From Halomonas sp. SpR1 (GTDB taxonomy: Bacteria > Pseudomonadota > Gammaproteobacteria > Pseudomonadales > Halomonadaceae): DNA of 64,000 nt. How positions within the stretch are numbered: position 1 is the stretch's first letter; each line of letters starts with the position of its first letter. The DNA lies in the NCBI RefSeq assembly GCF_031010175.1, contig NZ_JAUAMB010000025.1, positions 1-64,000 on the forward strand. The letters are read 5' to 3'. This document shows positions 1 through 7,312 of this stretch, one piece after another. The translations under genes and the position numbers were made by a program. A model generated the notes under the pieces. It saw only the letters and a list, made by a program, of their open reading frames with translations. It had not been told where the DNA came from and searched no databases.

Positions 1-126
1 CAGGGACTGATCTCGATACTGGACGCGGTAAGATGGCTCAAGCGTTCTTCATGAACCGCCGTGGTACGGAACCGTATGCCCGGTGGTGTGAGAGGACAGG
101 GGAGGCGACTCCCCTTCCTACTCGAT
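1..126 (+). mobile_element. 3' end of a group II intron (domains V and VI)
   Basis: The segment has the signature end of a bacterial group II intron. Positions 55-61 (ACCGCCG) pair with 81-87 (CGGTGGT), and an upper stem of about 5 bp closes on a 4-nt loop at 69-72; together they form the roughly 34-nt domain V. The lower strand carries CGC where most classes have the AGC catalytic triad, which is typical of class IIC. Domain VI follows: a 7-bp stem 98-104/109-115 and a candidate bulged branch-point A at 120. The intron should end near 126 (…CTCGAT). Domains I-IV and most or all of any reverse transcriptase lie outside the window, so intactness cannot be judged. Confidence 0.8.
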
Positions 127-180
127 TGTGTCGTACCTATTATGGTTAGCCCAAATAACGATAAAAATTGAGGAGGCAGC

Positions 181-756
181 ATGCAGCTACACCGGGATAA
201 AAGCCTGTTATTAATGGTCGATTTTCAGGCCGGGCTACTGCCTGTGATCGAAGGCGGACAAGAAGCTGCTGGAGAAGCCGCCTGGCTAGGTGAAATGGCG
301 TGCTTGCTAGAGGTGCCGGTATGGTTAACCGAGCAGTCTCCAGAAAAGCTGGGGGGAACCTCGGCACCACTGATCGCCTGCTTGAATGACTATCAGCTCT
401 GGCAAAAACAGCACTTTGGCGCCATGGCGGAAGCTAAATTTCGTGAAGCACTAAACGCAACGGGGAAAACTCAGATTGTGCTGTGTGGAACAGAAGCGCA
501 TATCTGCGTGCTACAAACGGGATTAGGGCTATTAGAGGCAGGCTATGAGCTGTACTGGCTGTGTGACGCCTCTGCCAGCCGCCGCCCCCAAGAGGCAACG
601 CTTGCCCGTGAGCGCGCCTGCGCAAGCGGTGCTGTGGCGGTGACGGCAGACATGGTGGCTTATGAGTGGCTACACCGGTGCGACACAGCGCTGTTTAAAG
701 AGGCGCACCAGCGGTTTTTAAAGCCACGTTCGGCTCGCCCCGTACGTTTCTTCTAG
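181..756 (+). CDS. Isochorismatase-family cysteine hydrolase
   Basis: This 191-residue protein has the alpha/beta fold of the isochorismatase-like hydrolases (nicotinamidase/YcaC group). The expected catalytic triad is visible: Asp14 in LLMVDFQAGLLP, Lys76 in WQKQHFGA, and Cys109 in VLCGTEAHICVLQT. The substrate cannot be read from sequence; members hydrolyse amides or enol ethers, and many short stand-alone ones are uncharacterised. No signal peptide, so it should be cytoplasmic. The start is well supported by GAGGAGG about 5 bases upstream. It lies just downstream of the group II intron end and converges with yaaA with 15 bases between the stop codons. Confidence 0.88.
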   Translation: MQLHRDKSLLLMVDFQAGLLPVIEGGQEAAGEAAWLGEMACLLEVPVWLTEQSPEKLGGTSAPLIACLNDYQLWQKQHFGAMAEAKFREALNATGKTQIVLCGTEAHICVLQTGLGLLEAGYELYWLCDASASRRPQEATLARERACASGAVAVTADMVAYEWLHRCDTALFKEAHQRFLKPRSARPVRFF

Positions 757-771
757 GCTGTTCGCCTCGCT

Positions 772-1551
772 CTAGCGATCACTCTCCTTGCGAGTGAAAA
801 CGAAGGTATCGCCCTGGGATGCTGAGGCATCGAAGCGATAGCCGGCCACATCGAAAGCCTTAAGTTGATCTGGATCGTTAACCTGCTGCTGAATTAGCCA
901 GGCGCTCATCAGCCCGCGGGCCTTTTTGGCGTAGAAGCTGATGATTTTAAAGGTGCCGTTTTTCTCATCTTTAAACACCGGCGTAATGATCCGTGCATTA
1001 AGCTGCTGGGTGTCTACCGCTTTGAAGTACTCATTCGAAGCGAGATTAACCAGCACGTTAGAGCCGCTTTCAGCAATGGCCTCATTGAGTGCCGGTGCCA
1101 GAATGGGCTTCCAGTAGGCATACAGATCCTTACCGGCGCTGTTAGGCAGCTTGGTGCCCATCTCCAGTCGATACGGCTGAATTAAGTCCAGAGGCCGTAG
1201 CAGGCCGTATAAGCCGGACAGTATGCGCAGATGCGATTGTGCGTAACTGTTCTCTGCCGCGCTGAAATTTTCCGCTTGCAGGCCGGCATAGACGTCGCCC
1301 TGAAAAGCCTGCGCGGCGGGTTTGGCATTGCTCATTGTGAAGGGTGGGCGCCACTCCTCAAAACGCGCCGCATTCAGTCCGGCCAATTTGTCGCTGATAC
1401 CCATGAGTTCGCTGATTTGCTGCGGCGAGTAGTCGCGCAAAATAGTGATAAGCGCTTGGCTCTGTTTCAGAAAGTCGGGTTGTGTTACCTGCTCTGTGGT
1501 AGATGGGGTTTCAAAATCCAGCGTTTTGGCGGGAGAGATAATGCTCAGCAT
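772..1551 (-). CDS. yaaA: Peroxide stress protein YaaA (DUF328)
   Basis: The 259-residue product matches YaaA along its full length, beginning [14 protein letters not shown] and including [22 protein letters not shown] and [11 protein letters not shown], family hallmarks. In E. coli YaaA limits free intracellular iron and so Fenton damage during peroxide stress, and the fold can bind DNA; its exact biochemistry is unsettled. Cytoplasmic. The start codon has a good AGGAG seven bases upstream. The gene stands alone, convergent with the isochorismatase gene and followed upstream by the tas-like gene on the same strand. No OxyR site was identified by eye. Confidence 0.95.
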   Translation of the reverse strand: MLSIISPAKTLDFETPSTTEQVTQPDFLKQSQALITILRDYSPQQISELMGISDKLAGLNAARFEEWRPPFTMSNAKPAAQAFQGDVYAGLQAENFSAAENSYAQSHLRILSGLYGLLRPLDLIQPYRLEMGTKLPNSAGKDLYAYWKPILAPALNEAIAESGSNVLVNLASNEYFKAVDTQQLNARIITPVFKDEKNGTFKIISFYAKKARGLMSAWLIQQQVNDPDQLKAFDVAGYRFDASASQGDTFVFTRKESDR

Positions 1552-1608
1552 CGCATGCTCCTGGTCGTGCCCTGGTAAATAAAAGCTTGATATGGACGCA
1601 GTATACCA

Positions 1609-1630
1609 AGCCTCGGCGTAGGCCGAGGCT
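1609..1630 (-). terminator. Hairpin downstream of the tas-like gene
   Basis: A perfect 9-bp stem (AGCCTCGGC / GCCGAGGCT) with a 4-nt loop lies between the 3' end of the aldo/keto reductase gene and the start of yaaA. On the minus strand only a weak T-poor tail follows, so it may be an inefficient terminator or an RNA-end stabiliser. Confidence 0.45.
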
Positions 1631-1666
1631 ATAGTGGTGATAGCCTGAGGAGCGTCAGCTGTCTTT

Positions 1667-2698
1667 TTACGGACAGGGATTCGGCATGCGGCGGTGAATA
1701 TCTTCGATTGCCTCTAGCACCTCGTCATCCAGCTTGAGGCTCTCGCTGGCAAGATTACTTTCCAACTGCTCCATTGTGGTTGCACCAATGATATTGCTGG
1801 TTAAGAAGCTGCGAGAGTTAACAAATGCCAGCGCCATTTGCGCGGGATCTAACTCGTGCTTCTCAGCAAGCGCAACGTAAGCCTGTGTGGCTGCTTCGGC
1901 TTCGGGCGAGGTGTAACGCTTGAAGCGCTCATAGAGTGTCAAACGCCCCTTAGGTGGCTGCGCACCATTCAGATATTTGCCTGAGAGTACCCCAAACCCT
2001 AACGGTGAATAAGCAAGTAGACCGACGTCTTCACGGTGGGCAATTTCAGCTAAACCGACCTCGAAAGAGCGGTTAAGAAGGTTGTAGGGGTTTTGGATAG
2101 ACGCCACGCGGGGTAAATCCAGCTTGTCGGCTAGCTGCAGCGAACGCATTACGCCCCAGGGTGTGTCATTCGACAGCCCTATAGCCCGCACCTTACCGGC
2201 ATCAACCAGTTCTTTCAGCGCGGCGAGGGTTTCTTCTAACGGTGTCGCGTCTTCGTCTTCGCTATGCACGTAGCCCAGCTTGCCAAAGAAGTTGGTTTGC
2301 CGATCTGGCCAGTGCAGTTGGTAAAGGTCAACGTAATCGGTATTCAAGCGCTCAAGGCTAGTGTCGATGGCCTGATGAATATGCTCACGGGTAAGGCGCG
2401 GCCCGCCCCGGATGTGTTCAAGCCCTGGCCCAGCTGCCTTGGTGGCTATGATCAGGTCGTCCCGGGCACCACGCTGCTTTAGCCAACTACCGATATAGCG
2501 CTCCGTGAGGCCCTGGGTCTTGGCCATGGGGGGAACGGGGTACATTTCTGCTGTGTCGATGAAATTGATGCCAAACGCCACGGCTCGATCGAGCTGCTCG
2601 TGGGCTTCAGCTTCGCTATTTTGCTCGCCAAACGTCATCGTGCCTAAGCAGAGTCGACTCACCTCCAGGCCGGTTCTGCCAAGTGGGCGCGTTTGCAT
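1667..2698 (-). CDS. tas: NADP(H)-dependent aldo/keto reductase, Tas family
   Basis: The protein (about 343 residues) is close in length and sequence order to E. coli Tas (346 residues). The AKR tetrad is visible: Asp and Tyr in [12 protein letters not shown], Lys in IIATKAAG, His in LYQLHWPDR. The stretch [20 protein letters not shown] and the C-terminal RRMPNPCP are characteristic of this subgroup. It should reduce aldehydes or ketones with NADPH; the physiological substrate is unknown. Two ATGs lie close together; AAGGAG directly abuts the first (2704) and is six bases from the second (2698), so 2698 was chosen. Cytoplasmic, monocistronic. Confidence 0.93.
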   Translation of the reverse strand: MQTRPLGRTGLEVSRLCLGTMTFGEQNSEAEAHEQLDRAVAFGINFIDTAEMYPVPPMAKTQGLTERYIGSWLKQRGARDDLIIATKAAGPGLEHIRGGPRLTREHIHQAIDTSLERLNTDYVDLYQLHWPDRQTNFFGKLGYVHSEDEDATPLEETLAALKELVDAGKVRAIGLSNDTPWGVMRSLQLADKLDLPRVASIQNPYNLLNRSFEVGLAEIAHREDVGLLAYSPLGFGVLSGKYLNGAQPPKGRLTLYERFKRYTSPEAEAATQAYVALAEKHELDPAQMALAFVNSRSFLTSNIIGATTMEQLESNLASESLKLDDEVLEAIEDIHRRMPNPCP

Positions 2699-2946
2699 GT
2701 TCATCTCCTTACTAAGGCGGAATTGCCATAAGATAAGCTACCATTACCAGGCTGGTAAACGGCGTCTGAATGGCATGTTAGCGAGGCTCTTTGCACGCAG
2801 CAAATTAATGGGGTTGAGTCGTCGCAAAGGCAGGCGTATGCTTGCCAGCCCATCGACCGGCTAAAGGCCGGTTTCTCGTGTGGTTGGCGACTATTATTAG
2901 TGTAACGCTGGCCCAAGGTTCCAACAGATAGGCAGGGTGGTTTGCC
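2699..2946. other. Divergent intergenic region with a small ORF and hairpin
   Basis: This 248-base stretch separates divergent genes and must hold both promoters. It contains a 29-codon ORF on the plus strand (2775-2864) rich in Arg and Lys (ends GRRMLASPSTG), without an obvious ribosome-binding site, whose stop codon sits inside the loop of a 6-bp hairpin (2856-2861/2867-2872) followed by TTTCTC. Whether this is translated or is the end of a small RNA cannot be told. Confidence 0.3.
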
Positions 2947-3441
2947 ATGCTGCAGGCATCAACGTTGTTTACTCGGCTAGAGTTTCGTCTAGCTGAACGG
3001 CTGTTTCATAATCACTGGTTGTTGCCGCGTTCACCGCGCACCCAGCGTTTAACGATGCGCTTGTTTAAGCGCTGTGCGGAAGCGGGTCACCCTGATGCGC
3101 TCTCCGTTTATGGCCATATGTTGTTTCATCGCAGCCAGACGCCTCAAGACAAGGCGCGCGGCGCGCGTTACGTCCTGGAAGCGGCGCACGCCGGGGATGT
3201 GAAGTCACAATACCAGGTGGCGCAAATCCACGAGCATGGCTGTGCTCAGTACCCGCGACGCGAAGACTACGCGGTGACATGGTATGCCCGTGCCGCCCAG
3301 TCGGGGCACTATCTAGCGGCGGAGCGGCTTGCCCGTGCTTATCGCCTGGGCGAGTTAGGCTTGGCGGTGGATGGCGAGAGAGCGGCTTACTGGCAGCGAC
3401 AGGCGGAACAGCCGACACTAGATAACGTGGCCGCCGCATGA
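2947..3441 (+). CDS. Sel1-repeat protein
   Basis: The 164-residue product is built from TPR-like Sel1 helical repeats; units starting AGHPDALSVYGHML, AGDVKSQYQVAQI and SGHYLAAERLARAY show the A-x-x-G-x-x-x-A-x-x-x-L/I-A pattern. Such domains serve as protein-binding scaffolds. The N-terminus (LFTRLEFRLAERLFHNHWLLPRS) is amphipathic rather than a signal peptide, so a cytoplasmic location is likely. The partner is unknown. The exonuclease gene begins about 25 bases downstream on the same strand, so the two may be co-transcribed. Confidence 0.8.
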   Translation: MLQASTLFTRLEFRLAERLFHNHWLLPRSPRTQRLTMRLFKRCAEAGHPDALSVYGHMLFHRSQTPQDKARGARYVLEAAHAGDVKSQYQVAQIHEHGCAQYPRREDYAVTWYARAAQSGHYLAAERLARAYRLGELGLAVDGERAAYWQRQAEQPTLDNVAAA

Positions 3442-3463
3442 AGCGTTACCGCGTTCTGATTGA

Positions 3464-3988
3464 GTGAGGAAGGTTGTGTCCGAGACGCTACCCACAGTGC
3501 TAGATATTGAAGCGTCCGGATTTGGGCGTGGCAGTTACCCCATTGAAGTAGGCATCGCCCGTGCCGATGGAAGCTGCTGCGCTTTTCTCATTCAACCGCT
3601 GGAGGAGTGGACGCACTGGGATCCTAAAGCCGAATTGCTGCACGGCATCACTCGTAAGCGCCTTGTTCAAGAGGGCTACCCGGTACGCCAAGTCGCCCAC
3701 TGGCTGAACGATGAACTGCGCGAGCTGGGTAAGGCGTACAGCGATAGCTGGGGATACGATAACACCTGGCTATCGCTGCTCTTCCATCACGCGGGCATGC
3801 TGCCGCGTTTTCGCCTTGAGGCGCTAAGAATTCTGCTTAGCGAAGAGCAGCAGGCTGTGTGGAGCGACACCAAAGAAGCATTGATCGCCGAACAGGGTAT
3901 TCACCGCCACCGGGCAGGTGAAGATGCCCGCTTACTGCAGCTTACCTATCAGCATACCCGCAAGCTCACCGAGCACCCGGGACGCTAA
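3464..3988 (+). CDS. DEDDh-type 3'-5' exonuclease
   Basis: About 174 residues with the DnaQ/RNase T exonuclease fold. Exo I is LDIEASGFGRG (the Asp and Glu metal ligands), a middle motif contains LLHGIT and SDSWGYDNTWLS, and Exo III is HRHRAGEDARLL with His and Asp. It should degrade single-stranded DNA or RNA 3' ends with two metal ions; the substrate cannot be assigned. The start is uncertain: GTG at 3464 is the longest option, GTG at 3476 lies two bases after AGGAAGG, and GTG at 3497 would remove part of Exo I, so it is unlikely. Probably cytoplasmic. Confidence 0.82.
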   Translation: MRKVVSETLPTVLDIEASGFGRGSYPIEVGIARADGSCCAFLIQPLEEWTHWDPKAELLHGITRKRLVQEGYPVRQVAHWLNDELRELGKAYSDSWGYDNTWLSLLFHHAGMLPRFRLEALRILLSEEQQAVWSDTKEALIAEQGIHRHRAGEDARLLQLTYQHTRKLTEHPGR

Positions 3989-4008
3989 TAACTCTCTCCT
4001 CATCAGTT

Positions 4009-4551
4009 TTATAGCTGGGCTTCCAGCGCCTCAAGCAACTCATGGGGTGACGGTGCGTCTAGCAGCATCTCGCGCGTGGGAGACGCCAAAAAGCCATGAC
4101 TAACCGTGCTATCTAAAAAAGTCAGTAGCGGCGAATAGAACTCGTCAATGTTCAGCAACCCCATCGGTTTTTCATGCAGGCCCAGATAGCCCCACGTCCA
4201 TATTTCAAACAGCTCTTCCAAAGTGCCGATCCCGCCGGGTAAGGCAATAAAAGCGTCGGCGTTGGCCGCCATAGTGGCTTTGCGTTCGTGCATGTTGCGC
4301 ACCCGAATCAGCTCGCTTAAGCCAAAGTGGGCCTGTTCACGCTCCACCAGGTGGTCGGGCATAACACCAATGACTTCACCACCGGCTTCAAGTGCTGCGT
4401 TAGCCAGCTCGCCCATCAGGCCAACACGCGCCCCACCATACACCAGGGTGTGGCCGCGCTCCGCAAGCGTGCGCCCCAGTTTATTGGTCGCCTGACGGAA
4501 GGCAGGGCTGCTACCTTCACGGGAGCCCAGATAAACGCAAATTCGAGCCAT
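4009..4551 (-). CDS. LOG-family protein (TIGR00730; nucleoside 5'-monophosphate phosphoribohydrolase)
   Basis: The 180-residue product has the Rossmann-like fold of the lysine-decarboxylase-like/LOG family. The diagnostic motifs are present: YGGARVGLMG, MHERKA and PGGIGTLEELFE (the PGGxGTxxE motif). Characterised members cleave cytokinin riboside monophosphate or other nucleoside monophosphates to free base and ribose 5-phosphate; older annotations as lysine decarboxylase are wrong. Cytoplasmic. The start has AGGA nine bases upstream. DUF501 and a 100-residue protein follow upstream on the same strand, with short gaps, suggesting one transcription unit. Confidence 0.9.
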   Translation of the reverse strand: MARICVYLGSREGSSPAFRQATNKLGRTLAERGHTLVYGGARVGLMGELANAALEAGGEVIGVMPDHLVEREQAHFGLSELIRVRNMHERKATMAANADAFIALPGGIGTLEELFEIWTWGYLGLHEKPMGLLNIDEFYSPLLTFLDSTVSHGFLASPTREMLLDAPSPHELLEALEAQL

Positions 4552-4585
4552 TCGATTAATTCCTTATCACTGTATAAAAAGGCGA

Positions 4586-5107
4586 TTAGGGCACGCAGCG
4601 ATCTACCTGATGATGCTGATCCATCCACTGGCCAATCACATTGTTGCCGCAAAGGTGGTGGGCGTACTGAGTGTGCAGGCAGCGTATTTGGTGCCAGTTA
4701 CTGATCCCGCCAATGCCGCGCTCGGTCATCACCTGGGTATAACCCAACTTAGCGACTTCTGCACGCTGAGCATCGCTCATAGCGTCCCAGCGGGCGGTTA
4801 CATAGTCACGGTGGCTTTGTTGGTAAGCCTCAAGAAATTCGGGCTCTTCCTGGAGGCGCTGCTCGAGTGCTTTGATCACCCCAACGGCTTCGATGCGGGA
4901 AATTTCAACTTTAAGCACATCGGAACAGAGCCAATACAGGGTGGGGAAGGGTTTGCCATCAACAATCGGTGCCATGCGCAGTACCAGCGGTGTGCCTTCT
5001 CCGTCAGTAGCGGCTACCGCTTCAATACCACGCGGGGCGCGGCCAAGCTGCTGGGCGATAATGGCGAGCTGACGTTCGTCAGGCGCTTGGTTGGTGCGAA
5101 TCACCAT
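4586..5107 (-). CDS. DUF501 family protein
   Basis: The 173-residue product resembles the DUF501 family: an N-terminal QLGRAPRG..AVA segment, PTLYWLCSD in the middle, and a C-terminal GGISNWHQIRCLHTQYAHHL, in which Cys and His residues cluster (C-x3-H and H-x4-C elsewhere), hinting at a metal site. No function has been established for this family that I know of. No signal peptide or TM segment. Neighbours: 13 bases after the 100-residue protein and upstream of the LOG-family gene on the same strand. Confidence 0.85.
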   Translation of the reverse strand: MVIRTNQAPDERQLAIIAQQLGRAPRGIEAVAATDGEGTPLVLRMAPIVDGKPFPTLYWLCSDVLKVEISRIEAVGVIKALEQRLQEEPEFLEAYQQSHRDYVTARWDAMSDAQRAEVAKLGYTQVMTERGIGGISNWHQIRCLHTQYAHHLCGNNVIGQWMDQHHQVDRCVP

Positions 5108-5119
5108 TGGATTGGTCTC

Positions 5120-5422
5120 TCACGAACGGTCATCTTGAACAAATTTAGTCGAGCGGCCAACGGCTCGGAAAAAGCAGCGATTCAGCTGTTCAGGGGACGC
5201 GACATAGCACCACGTCCGCTCACAGTATTCAGCGGCTCGCGCCATTAGCACGTCATAAAGGCGGTTGAAGGGGGCATCATAATCGTAGGGATCGGCACCA
5301 AACAAGCGGATATGCGGATAGTCAGCAAAGCGCTCGACAAAATAGTTTTCCAGATCGGCTTCTACGGCACGATGCTGGGCGATGTTGTCAGGGTCTATCC
5401 AGAGGTTGTAGCGGATGGCCAT
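5120..5422 (-). CDS. Uncharacterised 100-residue protein
   Basis: I do not recognise a family. The product starts MAIRYNLWIDP, contains an aromatic-rich stretch (YPHIRLFGADPYDYDAPFNRLYDVL) and ends VQDDRS. It has no TM segment and three cysteines. It is tightly spaced with DUF501 (13 bases) and lies 51 bases downstream of the thioesterase gene, so it looks like a member of the same minus-strand operon. The start has ATAATGGCC with GGAGCC upstream, an acceptable ribosome-binding site. Real gene rather than noise is supported by its operon position and absence of longer competing ORFs. Confidence 0.65.
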   Translation of the reverse strand: MAIRYNLWIDPDNIAQHRAVEADLENYFVERFADYPHIRLFGADPYDYDAPFNRLYDVLMARAAEYCERTWCYVASPEQLNRCFFRAVGRSTKFVQDDRS

Positions 5423-5473
5423 TATAAGGCTCCTATTGCCCCGCCGTCGCGGGGCAGCGTCAATCAGGCAGGC

Positions 5474-5881
5474 TTAGCACTCAGCAGGCGCATCCTGCAG
5501 ATGCGACGTTAGTGCCTCGCGTAAGTCACCCTCAATGGGCATAGCGCACTTGGCCTGGTGGTCATACTGCACCATAACAGTGTGTCCTAGATTAGTGAGC
5601 TTGCCGTGCTGACGTGCCTCTTGGGTCACCGTAAACGAGCTAGTGCCTAACCGCGTTAAGTAAGTACGTATTTCGATGTCGTGACCGTAAAACAGTTCAG
5701 CCCGGTAGTCGACCTCCATGCGCGCCATAATCAAGCGCCACTGCTTAGGGTTTAAGTCAGGAGTAAAGAGTTTGAACAAGTCATTGCGGGCAAGCTCAAA
5801 CCACGCTGGCAGGCGGGTGTTGTTAATGTGCCCTAAGGCATCGGTATCGTAAAAGGCGGGCTCAATGGTACGGGTAAACAT
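5474..5881 (-). CDS. Acyl-CoA thioesterase, 4HBT hotdog family
   Basis: 135 residues with the 4-hydroxybenzoyl-CoA thioesterase signature FYDTDALGHINNTRLPAWFE, in which the Asp and the downstream hydrophobic helix form the active site. Followed by MARMEVDYRAELFYGHDIEI, the second hotdog strand pair. It should hydrolyse acyl-CoA thioesters in the cytoplasm; the chain-length preference cannot be read. The start has AAGGA six bases upstream. It is the most 5' gene of the run 5881-4009 on the minus strand. Confidence 0.9.
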   Translation of the reverse strand: MFTRTIEPAFYDTDALGHINNTRLPAWFELARNDLFKLFTPDLNPKQWRLIMARMEVDYRAELFYGHDIEIRTYLTRLGTSSFTVTQEARQHGKLTNLGHTVMVQYDHQAKCAMPIEGDLREALTSHLQDAPAEC

Positions 5882-5981
5882 GGCATGTCCTTGTTATTAA
5901 GAAAGCAGGTAGTTAGTACGGATAGCCGCAACGGCAACGTTCAGGATTAACCCAAGCAAGCGCTTGGTCAAGAAATCTTGG

Positions 5982-6788
5982 TCAAGCGGTGCGGCGTTGA
6001 TACCACGCGGTGAGTTGCATCCACGCCAGTAGCCATAGCGTGGCCGCTGCGAAGCCTGCTAATGTGCCCCATAGCAACCCCAAGGTGCTGTAAGTATAGG
6101 AAACACATAGCGTGTAACTCAGTAGCGAGCCAAGTCCCATCGGGTAGTGTTTAATAACCGTCGCCACCGGCGCTGCCCCATGATTCAGGTGTAGGATCAG
6201 CAAAAAAGGCAGCATCGTGACGGGAAAGGCTGCCAACGTTCCCGCCCAGGCGGGCGGAAGCCAGTGGGCAAGGCTGGTAATGGTAAATATAATTACGGTG
6301 GCAAGTGCTGCGCGGGCGGCAAGCGCGGGTAATGAAAATGTTCTGCTGGCGGGTATCCTGACATCAGCAATGTTGCGAAATAAGCCGCTGAACAGAGCAA
6401 TGGCGCACAGTGTCACCAGCGTGCCGCTCAGGCGCGTGAAGTTAAACTGAGCGAGTAGTGTGCTAACGGCGAGCCAAGCAACCAAACCGCCCGCCACGCC
6501 GCCAATAACACCTTTAACGCCAGGCTGTCGTCCAGCCACCCAATAACCGGCTCCTAGCGCCATTGTGGCCGTAAACCCCGCCAGAGTATGCACCGCACTT
6601 TGGGTCGCAAACTGAGGGGAAATTTCCAAGCCGATAAAAAATAGCGCCAACGCCGTGCCTAATGGGTAGCCCGCTAGCAGGCCCGCCATGCGCGGGCTAG
6701 CGCGCACCGCAATCGCGCCTAGCCCCAGCACCATGCTGATCGAAAGCCCTAATTTCGCAAGCTGCCAAGTGAGAGGGACTTCAATCAT
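5982..6788 (-). CDS. Polytopic membrane protein with internal duplication
   Basis: 268 residues with about nine to ten hydrophobic segments and almost no charged loops, so an inner-membrane protein. The two halves appear related: SPRMAGLLAGYPLGTALALFFI near residue 31 and PPAWAGTLAAFPVTMLPFLLIL near residue 178 share the pattern P-x-x-AG-x-LA-x-[YF]P followed by a hydrophobic helix. I cannot assign a transporter family with confidence. The start has GGAA nine bases upstream. A short direct repeat (CTTGGTCAAG, at 5963 and 5977) overlaps its 3' end. Confidence 0.75.
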   Translation of the reverse strand: MIEVPLTWQLAKLGLSISMVLGLGAIAVRASPRMAGLLAGYPLGTALALFFIGLEISPQFATQSAVHTLAGFTATMALGAGYWVAGRQPGVKGVIGGVAGGLVAWLAVSTLLAQFNFTRLSGTLVTLCAIALFSGLFRNIADVRIPASRTFSLPALAARAALATVIIFTITSLAHWLPPAWAGTLAAFPVTMLPFLLILHLNHGAAPVATVIKHYPMGLGSLLSYTLCVSYTYSTLGLLWGTLAGFAAATLWLLAWMQLTAWYQRRTA

Positions 6789-6843
6789 GCGGCGTTTTCC
6801 TTACTGTTATTGTTTGGGGGCTGTCAGCCTGCGAGCTCATTAA

Positions 6844-7284
6844 TTAAACCAAACGCAGGCCTTGCTGGTCGCGCCAGGCGGCTTCAAGCGCGTCTTGTAG
6901 AGGCGCTTGCAAGTGCGCGGGGAGCCCCTCCTGCGCCGCTTGCAGTGAATCAAACGAGCGGTTACGCAGCCAGCAGTACGCCCAGGCGCAGGCTTCGGCG
7001 TCGCTATCGGGGGTAGGGCGAGCGGGCATTTGGTTGAGCAGAAAAACCGCAGTGCGCGGGGCCCAGAGCGGCATCTCGCCAAGCTCATCGTGGCTCCACT
7101 GTTCCAGGGTGGCACCGCTGGGCGTGGCGTCGGGTGTGCCTAGTTTCGCCACTCGAGCTGTCTCAGCCAAAATAAGCGCTAGCTGGTCTGTATCCGCTTG
7201 ACCTAGCGAGCGCCATTGCCGCAGTAGCGCCGATAGTCCAGCGCGCATCTTGGTATAAAAGTCATCTTGCGGCATGCTTGGCAC
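6844..7284 (-). CDS. Uncharacterised 146-residue helical protein
   Basis: No family recognised. The product is predicted to be mostly helical, rich in Ala, Leu and Trp (RQWRSLGQADTDQLALILAETARVAKLG; AWAYCWLRNRSFDSLQAAQEGLPAHLQ). No signal peptide or TM segment. The longest frame begins with GTG at 7284; ATG at 7275 is an equally plausible start, and neither has a strong ribosome-binding site. It is divergent from the PLP-lyase gene with fewer than 40 bases between the starts, so their promoters overlap, and lies 55 bases upstream of the membrane protein on the same strand. Confidence 0.65.
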   Translation of the reverse strand: MPSMPQDDFYTKMRAGLSALLRQWRSLGQADTDQLALILAETARVAKLGTPDATPSGATLEQWSHDELGEMPLWAPRTAVFLLNQMPARPTPDSDAEACAWAYCWLRNRSFDSLQAAQEGLPAHLQAPLQDALEAAWRDQQGLRLV

Positions 7285-7312
7285 AACCCCTATTCAATGA
7301 GTGAGATTTGTC

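Noticed and set aside
4610-5248. 212-codon plus-strand frame opposite DUF501 and the 100-residue protein
   Set aside because: DUF501 on the other strand has recognisable family features and good spacing; this frame has none.
5963-5986. Direct repeat CTTGGTCAAG at the 3' end of the membrane-protein gene
   Set aside because: Only two copies, short, overlapping the stop codon; no sign of function.
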